Origin: UBA5314 sp964635975
Lineage (GTDB): Bacteria > Bacillota > Syntrophomonadia > Syntrophomonadales > Syntrophomonadaceae
DNA: 18,591 nucleotides
Assembly: GCA_964635975.1 (NCBI GenBank)
Contig: CAZWPO010000039.1
Location: forward strand, 1 to 18,591
Reading direction: 5' to 3'
Within the stretch, counting starts at the first letter, position 1. Each line of letters opens with the position of its first letter. Positions 14,344-18,591 of this stretch are shown one piece after another. The notes below the pieces were generated by a model. That model worked only from the letters and a program-made list of their open reading frames with translations. It searched no databases and was not told the origin of the DNA. Both the position numbers and the translations under genes were made by a program.

Positions 14344-15615
14344 ATGAAGAAAACCTTTGTAAACCTCAGGCAGTTGCAGGAAATAACCCAGCAGTTCCCC
14401 ACTCCTTTTCATCTTTACGACGAACGGGGTATTCGTGAAAATGCACGGCGTTTGAACCGTGCGTTCTCGTGGAACAAAGGTTTTAAAGAATATTTTGCCA
14501 TAAAGGCCACCCCGAATCCCACTATCTTGAAAATCCTTAAAGAAGAAGGCTGCGGTGTGGACTGCTCCTCCTATACCGAGTTGATGATGGCTGATGCAGT
14601 AGGATTCAAGGGCGAGGAAATCATGTTCTCATCAAACGCCACTCCCCGGGAAGATTTTGTTCTGGCCGGCAAATTGGGAGCTACCATAAACCTGGATGAT
14701 ATAAGCCACATAGATTTTCTCGAACGGGTGGTCGGGATACCCGAAACCATCAGCTGCCGCTACAATCCGGGCGGGGATTTTGTCATTGACAATGCTATCA
14801 TGGATACACCGGGTGAAGCTAAATACGGATTTACCAGGGAACAGCTTACCAGGGGCTATAAAATGCTTATGGAAAAGGGCGCCAGGCATTTTGGCCTGCA
14901 CGCCTTTTTGGCCAGCAATACCCTGGGAAATGAGTATTATCCGGCGTTGGCCAGGATACTGTTCAAGACTGCCGTAGAATTAAACCAGGAAACTGGAGCG
15001 CATATAGCTTTTATAAATCTGTCGGGCGGCATCGGCATCCCCTATCGGCCCGAACAAGAGACAACCGATATATTTGCTATTGCAGAAGGAGTGCGGCAGG
15101 CGTTTGAAGAAGTGCTGGTGCCGGCTGGGATGAGCGATGTGGCAATATACACCGAACTGGGCAGATATATGGCAGGTCCCTTCGGATGTCTGGTGGCAAC
15201 TGCCATACATAAAAAGCACATCCACAAGGAGTATGTAGGATTGGATGCCTGCGCGGCCAATCTCATGCGCCCTGCCATGTACAGGGCCTATCACCATATC
15301 ACGGTTATGGGCAAGGAAGATCAACCTTGTGATTTCATGTATGATGTGACTGGCGGCTTGTGCGAAAATAATGACAAGTTCGCGATTGACCGGATGCTGC
15401 CTGAGGTTGAGATCGGAGACCTGGTTGTCATCCATGACACCGGCGCGCACGGCTATGCCATGGGCTACAATTACAACGGCAAACTGCGATCCGCTGAAGT
15501 GCTTCTCAAAGAGGACGGAAGTGCACAGCTCATCCGCCGTGCGGAAACCCCCAATGACTATTTTGCAACATTCGACTTCGACCCGGGACTGAGATCCAAG
15601 CTGATAACAGACTAA
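14344..15615 (+). CDS. lysA: Diaminopimelate decarboxylase-like PLP enzyme (fold type III)
   Basis: Cytoplasmic group IV decarboxylase, most likely converting meso-diaminopimelate to lysine; 423 aa, usual length for LysA. Lys54 in FAIKATPNP binds PLP, His185 follows in GLHAFLASN, a glycine-rich loop lies at INLSGGIG (224-231) and ELGRYM at 271-276. Cys340-Glu341 in GGLCENND form the active-site pair contributed across the dimer, and GAHGYAMGYNYNGK (367-380) is the C-terminal barrel signature close to LysA's GAYGxxMxxNYN. Compared with typical LysA (LHCHIGSQ) the motif here reads LHAFLASN, a departure that may mark a distinct subfamily or another diamino acid substrate. Start ATG 14344 has GGAGG at 14329-14333. 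A TATAAT at 14262-14267 may be the -10. No lysine riboswitch (L-box) was recognised in the 226-nt leader. No other lysine genes are adjacent. Confidence 0.82.
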   Translation: MKKTFVNLRQLQEITQQFPTPFHLYDERGIRENARRLNRAFSWNKGFKEYFAIKATPNPTILKILKEEGCGVDCSSYTELMMADAVGFKGEEIMFSSNATPREDFVLAGKLGATINLDDISHIDFLERVVGIPETISCRYNPGGDFVIDNAIMDTPGEAKYGFTREQLTRGYKMLMEKGARHFGLHAFLASNTLGNEYYPALARILFKTAVELNQETGAHIAFINLSGGIGIPYRPEQETTDIFAIAEGVRQAFEEVLVPAGMSDVAIYTELGRYMAGPFGCLVATAIHKKHIHKEYVGLDACAANLMRPAMYRAYHHITVMGKEDQPCDFMYDVTGGLCENNDKFAIDRMLPEVEIGDLVVIHDTGAHGYAMGYNYNGKLRSAEVLLKEDGSAQLIRRAETPNDYFATFDFDPGLRSKLITD

Positions 15616-15630
15616 CGCGGATGACTATCT

Positions 15631-15689
15631 GGGGACGGGATGGATGGCGCGTTCGTGGGCAATTCTAATGTGCCATCGACCCCGTCCCC
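15631..15689. repeat. Long imperfect inverted repeat with GGGGACGGG ends, downstream of lysA
   Basis: The arms 15631-15650 and 15670-15689 are 20 nt each and 17 of 20 positions pair, plus a G-U in RNA, around a 19-nt loop. The outer nine pairs (GGGGACGGG/CCCGTCCCC) are perfect. It begins 15 nt after the lysA stop and could help end its transcript, but no proper U-tract follows (only TTTT seven nt later). The GGGGACGG core recalls dispersed palindromic repeats of clostridial genomes. Confidence 0.55.
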
Positions 15690-15770
15690 CCCTGTTTTGC
15701 AGACTCGACGGAAGGAAAGAACAATTTTTTGCAGAAGTTACAATATATTTATTGATGTTTTGGGGGCGTT

Positions 15771-15947
15771 ATGAGAAGGACCGAAACTCAGCGCAACTTT
15801 CAAAAGCAGATGAAAAAATACTCGAAGCCGGACCGCTTAAATAACCGATCCAGATGGTCGTCCAGGCGAACAAGCCACGAGAAGCTTCGCAACATCATCA
15901 TACTGGCGGTAATCATACTGCTGGTCTATTTTCTTCGCCAATGGTAA
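15771..15947 (+). CDS. Tail-anchored small basic membrane protein, 58 aa
   Basis: Short gene encoding 58 aa. The first 40 residues are very basic and polar (MRRTETQRNFQKQMKKYSKP, then Arg/Ser/Asn-rich), followed by a single strongly hydrophobic helix NIIILAVIILLVYFLRQW at 41-58 that ends the protein. This predicts a tail-anchored topology with the basic part in the cytoplasm, possibly contacting RNA, DNA or anionic lipid. Start ATG 15771 has GGGGG 5 nt upstream. A rho-independent terminator follows 26 nt after the stop. Coding order, basic-then-hydrophobic layout and terminator together favour a real gene; no family is recognised. Confidence 0.6.
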   Translation: MRRTETQRNFQKQMKKYSKPDRLNNRSRWSSRRTSHEKLRNIIILAVIILLVYFLRQW

Positions 15948-15973
15948 TGAAAAGCAGCCTACAAAAGAATCCA

Positions 15974-16008
15974 GGGCAGACGGCACGAGTGTTATCTGCT
16001 CTTTTTTT
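15974..16008 (+). terminator. Rho-independent terminator after the 58-aa gene
   Basis: GGGCAGA (15974-15980) pairs with TCTGCTC (15995-16001), 6 Watson-Crick pairs and one G-U, loop 14 nt, followed by seven Ts. It lies in the right place to stop plus-strand transcription and overlaps the last codons of the facing 69-aa gene. Confidence 0.6.
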
Positions 16009-16201
16009 GGTATTCTCTAATAACCCGTTCTTTGTTTCGGTTTCCCATACCGCTTAAATAAAACTGCGACCGGCAGTATATGCAGTAGGCTTGTTCTTTA
16101 TCGCACTTTATGAAGACCCCCTGAAATCCCTGGGGGTCCAGATGGATTAATACTGCAGCCTCCATTAGTCTGCGGCATTCTTCGCAAGATGTCTCTTTCA
16201 T
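15992..16201 (-). CDS. Small Cys-rich protein, 69 aa
   Basis: Small cytoplasmic protein starting MKETSCEECRRLMEAA. It has Cys6/Cys9, Cys33 and Cys40/Cys43 (CIYC), consistent with a zinc-binding fold, and a basic C-terminal helix rich in Arg/Lys. No family is recognised. ATG 16201 is preferred over the open frame to 16339 because a GGGGGG ribosome binding site lies about 8 nt upstream and the extra N-terminal sequence looks like non-coding leader. A good promoter is found 80-110 nt upstream. It faces the 58-aa gene tail to tail. Confidence 0.65.
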   Translation of the reverse strand: MKETSCEECRRLMEAAVLIHLDPQGFQGVFIKCDKEQAYCIYCRSQFYLSGMGNRNKERVIREYQKKSR

Positions 16202-16281
16202 GCAGATCCCCCCAATATTACTACCGCCATATGTCCTTAATTGAAATAAAAAATGACACAAAATAGGACCAATATAGTACA

Positions 16282-16310
16282 ATAGTACCACCTTTTGGTA
16301 TTGGCGGCAA
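16282..16310 (-). promoter_or_regulatory. Sigma-A promoter for the 69-aa Cys-rich gene
   Basis: Minus strand: TTGCCG (16310-16305), exactly 17 nt, then TACTAT (16287-16282) preceded by TGG, which makes an extended -10. The leader to ATG 16201 would be about 75 nt. It is divergent from the TetR promoter, with about 40 nt between the two -35 boxes. Confidence 0.5.
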
Positions 16311-16346
16311 GATGTTGTTGGGAAAACATTATTAATCAATAGAAGC

Positions 16347-16375
16347 TTGAATTATAGCGGCTGAGCATATATAAT
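16347..16375 (+). promoter_or_regulatory. Sigma-A promoter of the tetR-hydrolase operon
   Basis: TTGAAT (16347-16352) and a perfect TATAAT (16370-16375) are separated by 17 nt, the best promoter match in the window. RNA would start near 16382, giving a leader of about 65 nt that contains the operator-like repeat. Confidence 0.65.
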
Positions 16376-16391
16376 TGTACAGAGAATAAAA

Positions 16392-16415
16392 ATGAACGAA
16401 GTACATAAATGAACT
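16392..16415 (+). promoter_or_regulatory. Operator-like alternating half-sites in front of tetR
   Basis: Three six-base half-sites alternate in orientation: ATGAAC (16392-16397), GTACAT (16401-16406), ATGAAC (16409-16414). Adjacent ones form overlapping imperfect palindromes, the second being AGTnCAT-nn-ATGnACT at 16400-16415. The position just downstream of the predicted transcription start suits autorepression by the TetR protein. Confidence 0.45.
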
Positions 16416-16446
16416 TAGCGCAATAACAGGACGGAGGATTGAAGGC

Positions 16447-17058
16447 TTGAAAGAAACAGCTGCGGGAAACCGGACGGAAAGAAGAAAGGAAGCAACCCGG
16501 CGGAAGATTATCTCGCTGGCGATGTCGCTTTTCAGAGAGCAAGGGGTGGATGCGACTACCATGGAACAGATTGCCCGGGAGGTTGATATAGCTAAAGGGA
16601 CACTGTACAATTATTACCCGGTTAAAGAAGCCATAATCGCCGATTATATACAGCAGAGCTTCAGCAATCAGAATCCTGCCAGGGTGGAACAGTTCCGAGA
16701 ACTTGCTGATACCCGTTCCCGGATGGAGATGATTCTTGGCACCTTGATGGATGGTATTCAGGCTCAGCCGGAAATATTTGAGAGGTTTCTTGTCTACCAG
16801 GTGCAGAACATGATTTCTGTTCATCGGGAGGCGGGAATAAAAAGCGGTCTAAGACTGCTGGCCCGAGAAATCGTGGATCTTGGGCAAAGAGCTGGAGAAC
16901 TTCGTGCTGATGTGCCTTTCGATATTCTCGTAGCTCTTTTTGAATTCACCTTTGTAGAATTGGCCCAGGAGTATTATCTGAGTCCGGCGGACTTTGATGC
17001 CAGGCTGACTATCAATTACTGTGTGGACCTTTTTATGAATGGTGCCCGGGCTGTTTAA
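16447..17058 (+). CDS. TetR/AcrR-family transcriptional regulator
   Basis: DNA-binding repressor, 203 aa, normally dimeric and released by a small ligand. The N-terminal helix-turn-helix (about 15-62) carries the family pattern: RRKIISLAMSLFREQGVDATTMEQIA then DIAKGTLYNYYPVKEAIIADYI (split here by a few residues). The ligand-binding helical part (about 75-200) is family-typical but gives no clue to the ligand. The start is TTG 16447, with GGAGG at 16433-16437, 9 nt upstream. The alpha/beta hydrolase gene follows after 26 nt and is almost certainly co-transcribed, so the regulator probably controls itself and the hydrolase through the repeat in its own leader. Confidence 0.92.
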   Translation: MKETAAGNRTERRKEATRRKIISLAMSLFREQGVDATTMEQIAREVDIAKGTLYNYYPVKEAIIADYIQQSFSNQNPARVEQFRELADTRSRMEMILGTLMDGIQAQPEIFERFLVYQVQNMISVHREAGIKSGLRLLAREIVDLGQRAGELRADVPFDILVALFEFTFVELAQEYYLSPADFDARLTINYCVDLFMNGARAV

Positions 17059-17084
17059 ATACATACCAGAGGGAGTGATTTAGT

Positions 17085-17876
17085 TTGGCTTTTGCTAAAG
17101 TAAACGGATTAAAACTGCACTATGAAATTCGTGGTTCAGGGCCGAGGCTTTTATTTATTCACGGTATCGGAGCTGGAATGAACCATCCCGCCGGTTTGTT
17201 CAACTCTCCGCTTGCCGGGCAGTTCAAAATACTGGCCTACGATCCTCGTGGTTTCGGCGAATCTGACGATGTTGACAGTCCTTACAGCATTGCAGATATG
17301 GCCGAAGATGCTGCTGCGCTCGCCATGGCTGCGGGGTGGGACGATTACAATCTGTTCGGTGCATCTATGGGAGGCATGGTAGCACAGGAATTGGTGCTCA
17401 AGCATCCCGGGCCGGTCAAAAAAATGGTCCTGGCCGTTACCCATGCTGGTGGTGATAACGGAGTTCCGGCAATAGTTGAAAACATGTATGCGCTGCCTCC
17501 CGAAGAGATGCTGCGTCTTTCCGATACCCGTATGGATGCAGCATGGATTGCGGCCAATCCTGAATTGGCCAGTCAGATTACGGCTCGATATATGGAAGCC
17601 GCTGAGGAGATGCGCTCCGATCCCAGGCTGGCAAAAGCCTACAGCCTGCAGGCCAAAGCTGTGGAGAAGCACAACACCTTTGAACGCCTGCCACAGATTA
17701 AAGTTCCTGCGCTGGTCTTTGCAGGAAAATATGACGGCGGCTGCCCGTTCGAAGCATCCCGCATTATGGCACAGCGTATGCCGAATGCTCGCTTCGAGCT
17801 GATCGAGTCCGGCCACGGCACCTGGCTACAGGACCCCGGGGTGTGGTTGATGATAAGTGATTTCCTTATAAATTGA
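17085..17876 (+). CDS. Alpha/beta hydrolase
   Basis: Cytoplasmic alpha/beta-fold hydrolase of 263 aa. The oxyanion motif FIHGIG (24-29), DPRGFGES (53-60), nucleophile elbow GASMGG with Ser94, acid Asp217 in AGKYDGG, and base His244 in ESGHGTW make a complete catalytic triad. Sequence style fits the 3-oxoadipate enol-lactonase/esterase/haloperoxidase-like group, but the substrate cannot be named. The start is TTG 17085, with GGGAG about 9 nt upstream. It is the second gene of the TetR operon, suggesting induction by a compound the enzyme might act on. It is followed by a 7-bp hairpin without U-tract at 17911-17931. Confidence 0.92.
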   Translation: MAFAKVNGLKLHYEIRGSGPRLLFIHGIGAGMNHPAGLFNSPLAGQFKILAYDPRGFGESDDVDSPYSIADMAEDAAALAMAAGWDDYNLFGASMGGMVAQELVLKHPGPVKKMVLAVTHAGGDNGVPAIVENMYALPPEEMLRLSDTRMDAAWIAANPELASQITARYMEAAEEMRSDPRLAKAYSLQAKAVEKHNTFERLPQIKVPALVFAGKYDGGCPFEASRIMAQRMPNARFELIESGHGTWLQDPGVWLMISDFLIN

Positions 17877-17910
17877 GATATTCTTGCTACCTAGACCAAC
17901 CGGCATCGGC

Positions 17911-17931
17911 GCTGCCTCCAATTCAGGCAGC
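17911..17931 (+). other. Hairpin after the hydrolase gene
   Basis: GCTGCCT and AGGCAGC form a perfect 7-bp stem with a 7-nt loop, 35 nt beyond the hydrolase stop. There is no U-tract, so it is only a possible weak terminator. The remaining DNA to 18073 shows no convincing gene. Confidence 0.3.
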
Positions 17932-18073
17932 AACTATGATTATTGCCAGTCCAGGCTGGATGAACGGGAGCGAGGAGAGAGTATTCTAAGGATCAGGAAA
18001 GGCAGATCGCAAAACAGCAGCACACTGTCGAACTTTTTTAATTTCCAGCTCCAAATAAATGATATAAAACACA

Positions 18074-18102
18074 ATGTGAGGCCTGGCGTGCAGGCCTCAC
18101 AT
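18074..18102 (-). terminator. Strong stem-loop terminator of the 147-aa gene
   Basis: A perfect 12-bp stem (18074-18085 with 18091-18102, core GTGAGGCCTG) and a 5-nt loop, beginning 6 nt after the stop codon of the minus-strand gene. The sequence after it on the minus strand is T-rich (TGTGTTTTATAT) though not an unbroken U-tract. No such tail exists on the plus strand. Confidence 0.7.
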
Positions 18103-18108
18103 AATTCA

Positions 18109-18552
18109 TCAGACCTCCAGCAGACGGGAAAAATTCAAAAAACCCTCTACATCTCCGTTTTCTTCCGGCTTGGGCCGTTTCAAAAGAAGATCGTCGCGCT
18201 TGTTTTTTTCCTGCATAGCATTGAAGGTTATAAGAACCTGGGAAAGGAGCAGCTGTTCATGGTTTTTCTTGTCGGGGAACACGTATTCGCGGTCTACTTT
18301 GGCGATTTCGTCCAGCTTAAAGGTGTGAATTCCCATCTGACCGTCCTCGGAAATGCGGGTCCAGATGATCACCTTGTTCATCAGGAAGATATTTTCCTCG
18401 GCAAAAAACTTGTTAGCCCACTGATTGCCTCCCCGGTACCATCTATACCAGGCCCTTATCTCCCCGGCTGCCTCAAGGCGTTCTTTCAAAAAGGAGAAAG
18501 TGAGCTCGCTTTTGTATAGCTGGGATTCCACCAATTTCAGCATTTCTTCCAT
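18109..18552 (-). CDS. Conserved-looking protein of unknown function, 147 aa
   Basis: Soluble cytoplasmic protein of 147 aa with no signal peptide or membrane segment. The N-terminal part is helical and charged; the middle (about 35-90) is aromatic and beta-rich (RAWYRWYRGGNQW, then VIIWTRISEDGQMGIHTFKLDEI), loosely reminiscent of a PH-like barrel; the C-terminal half is a charged helix with Lys/Glu-rich stretches. No family is recognised. ATG 18552 is supported by AAGGAGGT ending 6-7 nt upstream. Genes beyond the window edge may precede it. The strong hairpin just after the stop shows that it ends a transcript. Confidence 0.75.
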   Translation of the reverse strand: MEEMLKLVESQLYKSELTFSFLKERLEAAGEIRAWYRWYRGGNQWANKFFAEENIFLMNKVIIWTRISEDGQMGIHTFKLDEIAKVDREYVFPDKKNHEQLLLSQVLITFNAMQEKNKRDDLLLKRPKPEENGDVEGFLNFSRLLEV

Positions 18553-18591
18553 ACCCGACCTCCTTCAATATGTGCTTCTAGATAAATGTTG

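Noticed and set aside
15644..15844. Open frame of 66 codons on the plus strand
   Set aside because: Overlaps the inverted repeat and, in another frame, the better-supported 58-aa gene; no ribosome binding site.
17884..18519. Open frame of 211 codons on the plus strand
   Set aside because: Antisense to the well-supported 147-aa gene and its terminator; no ribosome binding site or recognisable protein features.

Overview
The window looks like chromosomal DNA of an anaerobic, low-to-mid GC Firmicute of the clostridial type, perhaps near Syntrophomonas or the Peptococcaceae. This rests on AGGAGG-type ribosome binding sites before nearly every gene, frequent TTG/GTG starts, a copper-amine-oxidase-N 'stalk' protein and a long UbiD-family decarboxylase. 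No 16S or other taxonomic marker is present, so the assignment is an inference. There is no rRNA, tRNA, CRISPR array, transposase or phage gene.

Layout. 92-2366 (+) is a sensor kinase/response regulator pair of the KdpD/KdpE type, the kinase lacking the usual cytoplasmic N-terminal sensor. Converging on it are a secreted protein that probably starts at CTG (2376-3296, -) and a 62-residue membrane protein (3356-3544, -). Next come a class I aminotransferase (3786-4940, -), a four-helix membrane protein (5235-5615, +) and DNA polymerase IV (5584-6765, -), the last two overlapping tail to tail. Upstream of dinB on the minus strand lie a 52-residue Cys-pair protein joined by an ATGA overlap to a CPA2 cation/proton antiporter with a TrkA/RCK module (7017-9011), a leader with a possible terminator/antiterminator, and a second small Cys-pair protein (9216-9425). 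A two-helix K+ channel with an RCK domain (9619-10635, -) follows. Then come an RluD-type pseudouridine synthase and UbiD decarboxylase operon (10810-13502, -) and a secreted CAO-N domain protein (13671-14117, -). The right end carries a diaminopimelate-decarboxylase-like gene (14344-15615, +), two small genes facing each other (58-residue tail-anchored, +; 69-residue Cys-rich, -), a TetR regulator plus alpha/beta hydrolase operon with a readable promoter and operator-like repeat (16347-17876, +), and an unrecognised 147-residue protein with a strong terminator (18109-18552, -).

How the genes fit together. The common theme of the first 11 kb is potassium and cation homeostasis: a Kdp-like sensor pair without KdpFABC in view, a K+/H+-type antiporter and a ligand-gated-type K+ channel. 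The rest is housekeeping and accessory metabolism. No clear multi-gene novel system is visible. The most interesting items are the antiporter leader, the small protein coupled to the antiporter, the CTG start, the alternating half-sites in front of the TetR gene, and three short genes encoding Cys-pair proteins.
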